Source: Myxococcales bacterium UBA1238 (GTDB lineage Bacteria > Myxococcota_A > Bradymonadia > UBA7976 > UBA1532). From it: 64,000 nucleotides of DNA. Under the pieces are notes generated by a model that was not told the origin of the DNA, made no database searches, and saw only the letters and a program-made list of their open reading frames with translations. The first letter of the stretch is position 1, and every line of letters starts with the position of its first letter. The stretch covers positions 18,538 through 82,537 of the forward strand of contig DBWM01000068.1 of assembly GCA_002309015.1 (NCBI GenBank), in the 5' to 3' direction. The position numbers and the translations under genes were made by a program. Positions 54,589 through 62,942 of this stretch are shown one piece after another.

Positions 54589-55181
54589 TGGCACTTCTCG
54601 AAAATATACATCACACAGCTTTCCTGGGCGCCGAATTCTTAACCTGGCTGTGGTTTTGCAGCGAACAGGATCCCGAAATGCATCTCGGCGACGATATTGA
54701 GCCGTTTGAGATCTATTTTGACGATCGACTGGTGGTCGGCTCCCCCACGATCAACGCTCAGGAAAACCTGTTCAAGGGCGGTCACCCCACCAGCAGCCTT
54801 GAGGCTAAGACCGCGTTAAGATTAGGAAAACTTGCCCACGAGGCCAAGGTGCGCATCACGCGCCAAAGCCAGGAATGGTCCTTTACCCTGCGCGCCGCTC
54901 AGCTTTCGCCTTCCGGCATCAAACTGCCCGCAGTGCTGGCCCGCGAAGACGATGAGCGCTTTTACGAACGCATGTTTTTGCTCGAATCCCTCGATCAGAT
55001 GCTGAAAGCCCTCTTTTCTTCTTTCCTTCAGCGGCGTTTGGCATCCACTTGGAAAACGGTCGATTTGCCCGCCATCCAAGCCTGGGTTCGCGGTGAGTCG
55101 GTCGAGCGTCCGCCCATGCCCCCTGCGCGCATGCATGCGCGTTATGTGGAATTTGAAGCCCCTCAAGGAGAAGCGCGCTGA
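54585..55181 (+). CDS. Unknown protein linked to rdgC
   Basis: 198 residues; ATG 54585 overlaps the rdgC stop (ATGA), with a second ATG at 54588. No family is recognised. The N-terminus has FLGAEFLTWLWFCSEQDPEMHL, then a beta-rich part (EPFEIYFDDRLVVGSP) and a block NLFKGGHPTSSLEAKTALRLGKLAHEAKVRI that looks like a conserved DNA- or protein-contact loop. The C-terminus is helical. As it directly follows a truncated RdgC, it may be a split-off C-terminal half or a partner (inference). Confidence 0.6.
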   Translation: MMALLENIHHTAFLGAEFLTWLWFCSEQDPEMHLGDDIEPFEIYFDDRLVVGSPTINAQENLFKGGHPTSSLEAKTALRLGKLAHEAKVRITRQSQEWSFTLRAAQLSPSGIKLPAVLAREDDERFYERMFLLESLDQMLKALFSSFLQRRLASTWKTVDLPAIQAWVRGESVERPPMPPARMHARYVEFEAPQGEAR

Positions 55182-55969
55182 TGCCCCTGGTCTTTTCTGC
55201 CGCTGCCGCCACCGATGTGGGCCGCAAACGCAAAGCGAACGAAGACGCTTATCGCCTGTTACCCCATGAAAATACATGGATTTTAGCCGACGGCATGGGG
55301 GGACATGTGGCCGGTCAGGTCGCCAGCAACATGGCGGTCGAAAAGATCGCCGATTTTATGGAGCGCTGGCGCCATGAGCCCGATTTTGTGTGGCCTTTTG
55401 AGCCCGATCCCCGGCTTTCGGACGAAGCCAACTGCATTCAGATGGCCGTCCGCGTAGCCAACGTGCGCATCTTCAACCGGGGCCAAAGCGACGACGCCTG
55501 CCAGAACATGGGCACCACCGTCGTCGCGCTCACCTGGAGCGAGCAAGCGGGGCTCATCATCGCCCATGTAGGCGACAGTCGCTGTTATCGATTGCGACAG
55601 GGCAAGTTACAGCAACTGACCGAGGATCACTCGCTGGTCAATCATTTAAAGCGCGTCTTTTCTCTCACCGATGAGCAAGCGCGGGCGCGAGCCAGCTCAA
55701 ACGTGATCGTCCGCGCGGTAGGCCTCGAAGACGATGTGGACGTCGATATTACGCTCGTCAAACCAGAGCCCGGCGACGTGTATTTATCCTGCTCCGACGG
55801 TCTCTCAGATCTCGTAAAAGACGATAAAATTCAATCGGTTATGAACGATCACTTGCCCGACTTAAACGAGACTGCGCAAGCTCTCGTGGATGCTGCAAAC
55901 CAGGCGGGAGGAACCGACAACATCACCGCTGTACTCGTCGCCGCTCTAAACGCATCAGATCCATCATGA
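55181..55969 (+). CDS. PP2C-family Ser/Thr phosphatase, second copy
   Basis: 262 residues; ATG 55181 shares a base with the previous stop. The motifs TDVGRKRKANEDA, WILADGMGGHVAGQ, NMGTTVVAL, AHVGDSRCYRLR, DHSLVNHL, LSCSDGLSDLV and AGGTDNITAVLV are complete. It resembles the PP2C at 48073 and is likely a paralogue with a different neighbourhood (rdgC, membrane transferase). It acts in the cytoplasm on phospho-Ser/Thr proteins. Confidence 0.92.
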   Translation: MPLVFSAAAATDVGRKRKANEDAYRLLPHENTWILADGMGGHVAGQVASNMAVEKIADFMERWRHEPDFVWPFEPDPRLSDEANCIQMAVRVANVRIFNRGQSDDACQNMGTTVVALTWSEQAGLIIAHVGDSRCYRLRQGKLQQLTEDHSLVNHLKRVFSLTDEQARARASSNVIVRAVGLEDDVDVDITLVKPEPGDVYLSCSDGLSDLVKDDKIQSVMNDHLPDLNETAQALVDAANQAGGTDNITAVLVAALNASDPS

Positions 55970-57582
55970 ACCACAGCCGCCTTAAATCTTACGCCATCGA
56001 CGGCGCCTGCTTTTTATGCCTCACCCTTCTCGCGCTTTGGTATCGTTGGCCCGTCACCGAAAGCAACAGTTTTCACAACGAAGACGCAGCAGGTATCGTT
56101 TACAACGCCGAGCTTTTGCTCAAAGGCATGCTCCCATATGTAGACAGCCTGGAACTCAAAGCTCCCGGCGCATTTTTTATCGTTGCAGGCATCTTTAAAC
56201 TCTTTGGACGCTCCCTGGCAGCGGTCTCCGGCGTAGCCATTTTTTGGTCGGTTTTAAGCAGTCTGGGCATTTTTGTGGGCGCCCGGCAAATCTCAGGACG
56301 CCTGGGTGCCGTCATCGCGACCGCCCTCTACGTCTGGTCCTCGCCCATCTCTGACAGCATCGATTTCAATTACAACGCCTGGATGATGGCACCTTACGTC
56401 TGGTGCGCCTGCTTTGCCCTGCTCGGCTTAAAACGCGGTGGAGCATGGTGGTTTGCAAGCGGATTCTGCGTTGCTGTCTCTGGACTTATCCGTCGTCAGA
56501 CCGCCGTCATCTGCCCATTGCTCCTCCTCGCAGTCCTCTTTGCCCAACGCTGCGAACGGCCTGAAAACTGGCCACCGCTGAACGGCAAATCCGCCAGTCG
56601 TCTGCGGAACTTCTTCTGGCTTGCAGGCGGCGTGGTGGCCGGATTCCTGCCGATTGCCCTGTTTTACGCCGCTCATGGCGAACTCGGCGCTCTGATTCAA
56701 AACTACGTGTTCTCGAATATCGGCTGGAAATACATTGGCCAGAGTCAGCTGAGTTTCGCCGACAAATGGATTCGCTTTGGCGACGGCCTGCTCGGCTTTC
56801 AGGCTTACCTGGTGCTCGCCTTCTGGCTCGGTACTTTCTCGACGCTGCTCGCCATCTTTCGCGGCAGTTCACAGCGCCTCATCATCTATTTTAACACCGC
56901 TTTTTTTGCTCTCAGCTTCATCGGCGCCGCCTTGGGACTGCGCTTTTTTAAGAGCTACTACATCCAGATGCTGCCCGCTGCCGTATGGCTGGCCGTAAGC
57001 CTGGAGGGCGCCGTTCTCCCATGCTTTAACCGCGATTTCTGGCAGCGCCCGAGCCCGCTTTTTAAGCGGCGCATGATCATTTTTGCCGCGACCATCGCCC
57101 TGGCGATCCCTGCAATCTACAAAGATTACAGGCAGTTGCGCTTCACGCGGCGTTACATTCAGCATGCCTACAGCGACACGCTTCCGGTGGCCCAAATCAT
57201 TCACCAAAACACATCCCCCGACGAGACCATCTGGGTCTGGGGTCGCTGGGCCTGGCCGTTTTATTTTTATACCGATCGCATGTCGCCTTCCCGGCAATAC
57301 AAATCCCTGGGCATCCTCACCAACGATTTGACCAACACCTGGAAGCGGCCCACCATTCAAACCCATTTTTTGCCCGATACGCCCTGGCCGGAGCTGATGA
57401 GCGATCTCAAAAAGAACCGCCCAGCCTATATCATCCTGTCAAACAATGAGCTATTAGAAGGCTTTGACGCCTTTCTGGAGTTCCTCGATCAGGACTACAA
57501 ACCCGTTCACCGGCTTTCGGGAAGGCGCTTTAAAATTTACCGGCGAAAAGATCACCAGAGTCCCAAAATCGATGCTCCATGA
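55966..57582 (+). CDS. PMT-2/ArnT-like GT-C membrane glycosyltransferase
   Basis: 538 residues, ATG overlapping the PP2C stop (ATGA). About ten membrane segments follow an N-terminal loop containing FHNEDAAGIVYNAELLLKGMLPYVDSLELKAPGAFFI, with an acidic pair (NED) of the kind that anchors metal and lipid-phosphate sugar in PMT enzymes. A 130-residue soluble C-terminal domain follows (TLPVAQIIHQNTSPDETIWVWGRW...). It would transfer a sugar from a polyprenyl carrier to lipid A, protein or polymer; the acceptor is unknown. Confidence 0.75.
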   Translation: MNHSRLKSYAIDGACFLCLTLLALWYRWPVTESNSFHNEDAAGIVYNAELLLKGMLPYVDSLELKAPGAFFIVAGIFKLFGRSLAAVSGVAIFWSVLSSLGIFVGARQISGRLGAVIATALYVWSSPISDSIDFNYNAWMMAPYVWCACFALLGLKRGGAWWFASGFCVAVSGLIRRQTAVICPLLLLAVLFAQRCERPENWPPLNGKSASRLRNFFWLAGGVVAGFLPIALFYAAHGELGALIQNYVFSNIGWKYIGQSQLSFADKWIRFGDGLLGFQAYLVLAFWLGTFSTLLAIFRGSSQRLIIYFNTAFFALSFIGAALGLRFFKSYYIQMLPAAVWLAVSLEGAVLPCFNRDFWQRPSPLFKRRMIIFAATIALAIPAIYKDYRQLRFTRRYIQHAYSDTLPVAQIIHQNTSPDETIWVWGRWAWPFYFYTDRMSPSRQYKSLGILTNDLTNTWKRPTIQTHFLPDTPWPELMSDLKKNRPAYIILSNNELLEGFDAFLEFLDQDYKPVHRLSGRRFKIYRRKDHQSPKIDAP

Positions 57583-57627
57583 TCTCGCCCATCACGAGAA
57601 AACTCTCGTAAAATGAAGGAGTTAGAG

Positions 57628-58413
57628 ATGAACGAAATGAACGCAGAAGCCCTCGGATTTCCGCCCACACCGCCCACCAATGTGGCTCACGACGAAAGCG
57701 AAGTGCCGAGCGACTGCGGCATGACCGCACTGCCTACCCCGCCGGTGCCCGCGCAAATGACAGACGACATCAATCTCGCAAGCTACATCGATCACACGCT
57801 GCTCAAGCCCGATGCGACGCGCGAAGATCTGCGCAAAATCGCCGATGAAGCGCGCCAGTACAAGTTCGCCACCGTCTGCGTCAACTCCACCAACGTTCGC
57901 CTGATGAGCCAGTTCCTGCAGGGTTCCGGCGTTCCGATCTGCTCCGTCATCGGCTTCCCCCTGGGCGCCATGACCACCCAGTCCAAGGTGAGCGAGACCC
58001 TCGAAGCGCTCCGCTGCGGCGCCTCCGAAATCGACATGGTCATCAATATCGGCGCCCTCAAGAGCCGCGATCTGGAATTCGTTTTTAACGACATCAAAGC
58101 GGTCGTCGAAGCGGCCGGCCCTGCAGCGGTCAAGGTGATCATCGAGACCTGCAAGCTCACCGACGAAGAAAAGGTGATCGCCTGCGCGCTTTCAAGCGCT
58201 GCCGGAGCCGCATTTGTCAAGACCAGCACTGGATTTGGCGGCGGTGGAGCCACGGTACCCGACATTGCCCTCATGCGCCGCGTCGTCGGTCCCTACATGG
58301 GCGTCAAGGCTTCCGGTGGCGTTCACAGCCGCGATGAAGCGCTCGCCCTCATCGCTGCCGGCGCATCCCGTATTGGCGCATCCGCCTCGGTCGCCATCGT
58401 GACCGCAAAGTAA
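57628..58413 (+). CDS. deoC: Deoxyribose-phosphate aldolase with N-terminal extension
   Basis: The start is ATG 57628 because AAGGAG lies 6 bases before it (ATG 57613 is the alternative); 261 residues. The first 43 are a Pro/Thr/Glu-rich extension not found in most DeoC proteins. The core follows: LASYIDHTLLKPDAT, TVCVNSTNV, DMVINIGALKS, KVIIETCKL, FVKTSTGFGGGGAT (Schiff-base Lys) and VKASGGVHS. It cleaves deoxyribose-5-phosphate to acetaldehyde and glyceraldehyde-3-phosphate. A PHA-system-like gene follows after 11 bp. Confidence 0.92.
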   Translation: MNEMNAEALGFPPTPPTNVAHDESEVPSDCGMTALPTPPVPAQMTDDINLASYIDHTLLKPDATREDLRKIADEARQYKFATVCVNSTNVRLMSQFLQGSGVPICSVIGFPLGAMTTQSKVSETLEALRCGASEIDMVINIGALKSRDLEFVFNDIKAVVEAAGPAAVKVIIETCKLTDEEKVIACALSSAAGAAFVKTSTGFGGGGATVPDIALMRRVVGPYMGVKASGGVHSRDEALALIAAGASRIGASASVAIVTAK

Positions 58414-58424
58414 AGGAGTACCCC

Positions 58425-58706
58425 ATGGCCAAGAAAATTGCCGTCAAGCACGCCCATCATTTAACCCGCGAAGAAGCCTGCGCCAAACTGAAGGAGCTGA
58501 CCACCCTCATCGCTGAGCGCTACAAGGTGCAGATCCAAATGGCCGGCGACAACCGCGCCAACGTCGAAGGCCGCGGCGTCAATGGATTCGCGCAGGTCGA
58601 CGATACACAAGCAGAAATCGACTTAAGCGTAGGCCTTCCCGCAAGCCTCGTCGCAGGCAAAATCGAATCGACCATTCAGGAATATATGGCCAAATATTTT
58701 GCCTAA
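58425..58706 (+). CDS. Polyhydroxyalkanoic-acid-system family small protein
   Basis: 93 residues from ATG 58425 behind GGAG. HAHHLTREEACAKLKELTTLIAERYKVQIQMAGDN, a GxGVNGFAQVDD strand and DLSVGLPASLVAGKIESTIQEYMAKYFA match the PHA_gran_rgn family (about 90 residues, often near PHA synthesis genes but widespread). Cytoplasmic. No PHA synthase or phasin is in the window, so the link to storage granules is untested. Confidence 0.7.
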   Translation: MAKKIAVKHAHHLTREEACAKLKELTTLIAERYKVQIQMAGDNRANVEGRGVNGFAQVDDTQAEIDLSVGLPASLVAGKIESTIQEYMAKYFA

Positions 58707-58761
58707 TCCGCGCTCAAGCCCGCTCGTCCGATCCCGCCTAAATTCTGTGATTCCTTAACGA

Positions 58762-61209
58762 TTACAAGCAGTTCAGCATCATCACGGTCATCATCACGAG
58801 CTGTGCCACAAAGGGGGCGCAAAGCCCGCCCGAAAGATGCAGCAACAGCGCGTAAGCCCCTCCGCCGAACACCGCCAGCCGAATCACCTCGCCTGCCATA
58901 AAGAGCGGCTCCATCTGCAGAATTGCGAAATACGTAAACTGATAAAGACCATAAATGCCGCAAAAAATGCCAATCCATTTCAGCGGGCGAACCAGGTTTT
59001 TCCGTAAAAACCTGCATAAGAACCATAAAAAGAAGATTTGCTCGGCCAGTGTATGGAAAAAGCCCATGCCAAGCGCCACAGGAAGAGGTGTAGTCGTTTG
59101 AATATACGACAGAAAACCGGTCACAGCGCCATAGGGCACTGCCGCCAGAATCCATTTGGGACGCGTGCCCACAATCTCCTGCATCACATTTTCGCGCGCC
59201 AGAGCGAGCAACCCAATGCACCCCAAAACGCATAAAATTGCGCGTCGAATCCACCACCAGGGATCGTTCACCTGGTAATAGAATTCCATGTTGCCCATCA
59301 CGCGCTGCTCTGAGGGCACTACGCGCTGATCAGAATTGTGGTAACGCTCTTTCTGCAACCTCACCAATTGATCAGCGATCACAGATTTTTCAAATGAATC
59401 CGCGGTGTTCTCTTCTTTTTGCTCGTCGAACTGAGGCCATTGACGACCTCCGCCCGCAGCGACATTGGCGCCCACATAAAGCACCACAAACATGAACAAC
59501 ACGCAGCCCAATGTAAGCCAAAACAAGAGACGAATCCGACGTTGATTCGGCTTTAACTTACGCTCTCCCAACAACAATCGCTGTTCGGTCTGGGCATCTA
59601 AACTCTGCGGATTAAGTTCCAGTACATGCTGCAAAGCTGCACGGGCCGCCTGAACATTGCCCGACAGGCGATGAATGCGCGCAAGTGTAAGATATGCGAG
59701 TTCAAAGGGTTCATTGTGCAGCAACAGCCCTTCAATGCGCCGAATGGCCGATTGTGCGGCGAACTCCGTTTGAGGCCCCGCCAAAAAGCGCGCCCAGCAT
59801 TCCTCAACCGCCAGAGGCGCATCGTCCGGCAAAAGCGACGTCAGTTGCGCGTAAGTTCGCTCTGCTTCAGCAAAATTTTGTTTTTGAACCAGTGCTCTCG
59901 CTTCGGCTTGCAGCGCTTCACAACGCAACTGCTTTTGAATTTTGGGATCCCGGTGATCGAGCCCCAGCTGGATCGCGCGCTGGTAAATGAGGCTCTCCTC
60001 CTCGTGCGAGAGCACCGTCGCCGCCTCTTCCAGCAGGCGCCGGATTTTTTGACGCGCCTCGGTCACCTCGCGCGAATCGCCCGGTTGTGCCTCCGCCCCA
60101 TATTGCGAAAGCGCTCTTTGATAAGCGGCGCTCACCTCCTCAACCGAGGCCGCACGCCGCAGATCGAGAATCTGGAAGTAATCGAGATCGCAAAGTTTTT
60201 TATAACTTTGCATCAGTTCCAGCGCTTGCGTCTGATCCGCATTCAGGCGAACCGGCGCCGCACAGCCCATCTTCCAAAACAAGAGCGCTCGCCGCTGCGC
60301 ATCCTCCAGACGCCACCCAAACCGAGCCATCATCTGCGAAAGCGCGCGCGACAAAGAGCCCGCTGAGGTCAGAATCTGCAACGCCTGGCGATCCTCATCC
60401 CCCAGTCCCAACTCCGCATCGCGCTTTTCAAACGCCACAGAAGACCAGTTTTCCAGCGCCTGAGCGATGCCTTCGGGCTTTAAAGCGGCCAAAAGCCCAG
60501 CCTCCACCAAATCCCTCAGGCTCAAAACCGCAGTCTGCGACTCCCCTTCCGTCGAGCAAACCTCAAAACGATAAAAGCCATTCGTTTCCACAAACAAACG
60601 AAGCAGGCGATCGACCATCTGCGCAGCAAGCAGAGTTTGAAGCTGAGGATAAGAAAGCGCGCCCAGAGCCACCAGGCATTCCCCCAGATGGACGCGCTCG
60701 CCTTTTCGGCTTTGATAAGATTTTAACGCCTGCTCAACCGTCTTCTTTTCGACAAAACCTTTTGAAATCAGCCAGTTACCAAAAAGTTCATCGGAAATAT
60801 CGGAGCGCACCGCCCATAAAGCCCCCTGACGCATCACCACCGCTTTATGCCCGGATGGGGTCGTTGCAAAAAGACAGCCATCAAGCCGCTTGCGACCACA
60901 ATCCGTCAAAACCCTGATGAGGGCATCGAGCTCCAAAGAACCGTGCAGTTCGCCTCGAGCTTGCGGCTGTGTTAACCAGGTTCTTTTAAAATCCTCTTTA
61001 AATTCATCAAGTTGCCCAAGCTCTACCGTCTGGTTTTTGCGTATACAGCGACTCTTTTCAAACCATCTTCCGGTCGCAATCCCCTTCTTAATCTCATAAA
61101 CCGAAGCCCAGATTTCCCGACCAGCGGGCGTCAATAACTTCCATTGCGCATCTTTGGCTGAGTTTACTTTTTTAGACGATGAACCTGCAGGTTGAGCAAT
61201 TTTGGGCAT
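58762..61209 (-). CDS. DUF4388/J-like/TPR protein fused to CPBP-like membrane domain
   Basis: 815 residues, ATG 61209 behind AGGGG. Order: about 84-215 DUF4388-like (GELHGSLELDALIRVLTDCGRKRLDGCLFATTP) with a following MshEN-like helix part; about 330-412 a J-like domain (LDYFQILDLRRAASVEEVSAAY) that lacks the HPD triad; about 425-545 TPR-like helices; then a membrane helix (LLFWLTLGCVLFMFVVLYVG). The C-terminal part has several helices and an HTLAEQIFFLWFLCRFLRKN segment like a degenerate CPBP motif. The HPD loss suggests no Hsp70 stimulation. An inverted repeat and promoter lie just upstream. Confidence 0.7.
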   Translation of the reverse strand: MPKIAQPAGSSSKKVNSAKDAQWKLLTPAGREIWASVYEIKKGIATGRWFEKSRCIRKNQTVELGQLDEFKEDFKRTWLTQPQARGELHGSLELDALIRVLTDCGRKRLDGCLFATTPSGHKAVVMRQGALWAVRSDISDELFGNWLISKGFVEKKTVEQALKSYQSRKGERVHLGECLVALGALSYPQLQTLLAAQMVDRLLRLFVETNGFYRFEVCSTEGESQTAVLSLRDLVEAGLLAALKPEGIAQALENWSSVAFEKRDAELGLGDEDRQALQILTSAGSLSRALSQMMARFGWRLEDAQRRALLFWKMGCAAPVRLNADQTQALELMQSYKKLCDLDYFQILDLRRAASVEEVSAAYQRALSQYGAEAQPGDSREVTEARQKIRRLLEEAATVLSHEEESLIYQRAIQLGLDHRDPKIQKQLRCEALQAEARALVQKQNFAEAERTYAQLTSLLPDDAPLAVEECWARFLAGPQTEFAAQSAIRRIEGLLLHNEPFELAYLTLARIHRLSGNVQAARAALQHVLELNPQSLDAQTEQRLLLGERKLKPNQRRIRLLFWLTLGCVLFMFVVLYVGANVAAGGGRQWPQFDEQKEENTADSFEKSVIADQLVRLQKERYHNSDQRVVPSEQRVMGNMEFYYQVNDPWWWIRRAILCVLGCIGLLALARENVMQEIVGTRPKWILAAVPYGAVTGFLSYIQTTTPLPVALGMGFFHTLAEQIFFLWFLCRFLRKNLVRPLKWIGIFCGIYGLYQFTYFAILQMEPLFMAGEVIRLAVFGGGAYALLLHLSGGLCAPFVAQLVMMTVMMLNCL

Positions 61210-61219
61210 CTTGTACCCC

Positions 61220-61247
61220 TATACTATCAACAAGTTTTGACAGTATA
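61220..61247. promoter_or_regulatory. 28-bp inverted repeat, candidate operator
   Basis: TATACTATCAA (61220-61230), a 6-nt centre, then TTGACAGTATA (61237-61247): 11-bp arms with one mismatch. The far arm contains the -10 hexamer of the predicted promoter and the other arm lies at the transcript start, 10 bp before the ATG. A bound dimer would block transcription of the DUF4388-like gene. Confidence 0.6.
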
Positions 61248-61270
61248 TCCCTTCAACTGGCCCCAATCAA
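61242..61270 (-). promoter_or_regulatory. Predicted sigma70-type promoter of the DUF4388-like gene
   Basis: On the minus strand TTGATT (61270-61265), 17 nt, then TATACT (61247-61242). The -10 matches consensus at 5 of 6 and the -35 at 4 of 6. It lies 33 bp before the start codon and overlaps the inverted repeat. Confidence 0.55.
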
Positions 61271-61406
61271 TTAAAAAATCCTTTTCTTTTCGCACAGTTA
61301 AGGCTTCAACGCGAGAGTCATCATCTGATCCGGGTGAATAGAGATTCAGACAGGGCGTCAACGCAGGCGTAGTTCACTGGCCGAATACCAATGAGGAGAT
61401 TTCACC

Positions 61407-62063
61407 ATGAACATCCATCTTCAAACTTTGCTCACTCTCTCATTCTCCTGCATGTTGATCAGTTGTGACAAAGGTGAAAGCAATCTGCCCTGCCTTTATG
61501 ACTCCGAATGCATCGGCGGTCACTATTGCGCTGAAGATGGCCGATGTTATCCGCAGCAGGGCTGTGACAACCATTATCAATGCGGTCCGCAGCAGCTTTG
61601 CAGCGCCGAAGCCCTCTGCATCACGCTCGACGGCTGCACGTTTGACAGCGAATGCGAAGAGCACGCTTATTGTGATAACGGCAAGTGTTACTTTGCCAAG
61701 GAATGTGAAATCCACGAAGACTGCCAGAAAGGCCATATGTGTGAAGAAGGCTTATGCGTACCCATCAAAGAATGTGTCGATGATGACGGCTGCGCGGAGA
61801 CCGACTTCTGCAACAGCGCTGGTCATTGCCAGGATTTAACGGATCCGAGCTGCTTCAAAGATGTCGACTGCCCTGACGATTATTTCTGCAACAGCAAATC
61901 GATTTGCCAGGATGTCAACGATACGAGCTGCGGAGACATCACCGATTGCTTCCAGGGGGAAGTTTGCAGCGATTCCCATTACTGTGTAGTTCCCTGCCAG
62001 ACTCACGACGAATGTGCCCCAGACGGCATCTGCGGCGATCAAGGCTATTGCGTAAGCCCTTAA
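61407..62063 (+). CDS. Cys-rich lipoprotein with EB/Dickkopf-like modules
   Basis: 218 residues from ATG 61407 with GGAG upstream. Lipobox CMLISC (Cys20). The rest is about five modules of the type C-x4-C-x4-YC-x5-CY or -x4-GxC (for example CTFDSECEEHAYCDNGKCY, CFKDVDCPDDYFCNSKSIC), likely disulfide-bonded in the periplasm or on the surface. It is a small cousin of the Cys-rich protein at 5226. Function unknown; it stands alone with a divergent promoter gap. Confidence 0.75.
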   Translation: MNIHLQTLLTLSFSCMLISCDKGESNLPCLYDSECIGGHYCAEDGRCYPQQGCDNHYQCGPQQLCSAEALCITLDGCTFDSECEEHAYCDNGKCYFAKECEIHEDCQKGHMCEEGLCVPIKECVDDDGCAETDFCNSAGHCQDLTDPSCFKDVDCPDDYFCNSKSICQDVNDTSCGDITDCFQGEVCSDSHYCVVPCQTHDECAPDGICGDQGYCVSP

Positions 62064-62066
62064 AAT

Positions 62067-62846
62067 CTAACTCAAAACCCACCAAATCGCCAAACCGAAC
62101 CCCACAACTGCCAGCGCCGCCATCACTTTCATCCAACCGTCGGAACGCGCCCGCCCGAGCGCTTCGTGGTGATCGAGATCGAGGATTTCTTCTCCAAAAC
62201 GATGCTCGGAACCGAAAGGCTGCACGGAATCCTTTAACGAAAACGCCTTCTGCTCTGCGGGCTCCAGGCTCTGATTCTCTTTCTGATAGCGCGCCATCAG
62301 CGTGTTGGAACCGCTTAACTCGTTTTCTGCCAACGCTTTTTGGCTTACGCCATCTTTAAACCACGCAGTCTCGCTGAACACGAGCCCGTCTTCGGTCATG
62401 CGAGGTTCTTTTTGAAATTCTGCAAACTGAGGTAAAGAGGTTTGCGCGCCATCCCCTAAGGCCAAATCTGCTTTGGCCGACTGAAATTGCGATATTGCCG
62501 GCGCCTTTGACTCGACTCTTTTGGGCACCACGAGCACGTGAACCGGCTGCTGATCCTTGGCCGAAACGATTTGCGGCATGGGCGCATTTTGAGACAGCGT
62601 ATCCAAAGAATCTTCGTGCTCTGAAGATTGAGTTTCGATCACCGGCGCAGGCAATAACGTGGAAGCTCGGGCGCTTTTTTCTGATACGCATTGAACCTCA
62701 AGCGTCTTGGATTCGGAAACCGCCGAGCAGGCGGCCAGAGTTTCGCCTTCGTACGGCTCATCCTCGGACTCGGGTAAAGGGTGACCGCAATTTCCACAAA
62801 AATGAGCAGGAGCGCTCAGCGATACTTGACAAAAAGGGCAGCGCAA
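62067..62846 (-). CDS. Zinc-ribbon protein with C-terminal membrane helix
   Basis: The start is TTG 62846 with AGGA 8 bases before; 259 residues. MRCPFCQVSLSAPAHFCGNCGHPLP holds two CxxC pairs forming a zinc ribbon at the N-terminus. The middle is acidic and Ser/Glu/Gln-rich, low complexity. The tail ends in a single membrane helix (MKVMAALAVVGFGLAIWWVLS), giving a cytoplasmic ribbon with a C-terminal anchor. Function unknown; similar layouts occur in many Myxococcota. Converges on the Cys-rich lipoprotein with a 3-bp gap. Confidence 0.65.
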   Translation of the reverse strand: MRCPFCQVSLSAPAHFCGNCGHPLPESEDEPYEGETLAACSAVSESKTLEVQCVSEKSARASTLLPAPVIETQSSEHEDSLDTLSQNAPMPQIVSAKDQQPVHVLVVPKRVESKAPAISQFQSAKADLALGDGAQTSLPQFAEFQKEPRMTEDGLVFSETAWFKDGVSQKALAENELSGSNTLMARYQKENQSLEPAEQKAFSLKDSVQPFGSEHRFGEEILDLDHHEALGRARSDGWMKVMAALAVVGFGLAIWWVLS

Positions 62847-62942
62847 GATTTCGTCCTACTGAAATCGAAGCAGAATGCTGTTTTGCGCTCAAACGCACCA
62901 GGCTTCAACCGTTTCAACCGCAAATTTGGCCGGGAGGGGTTT

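Noticed and set aside
61350..61400. Possible tRNA-like stretch (GTAGTTCACTGG)
   Set aside because: No acceptor or anticodon stems could be drawn around it.
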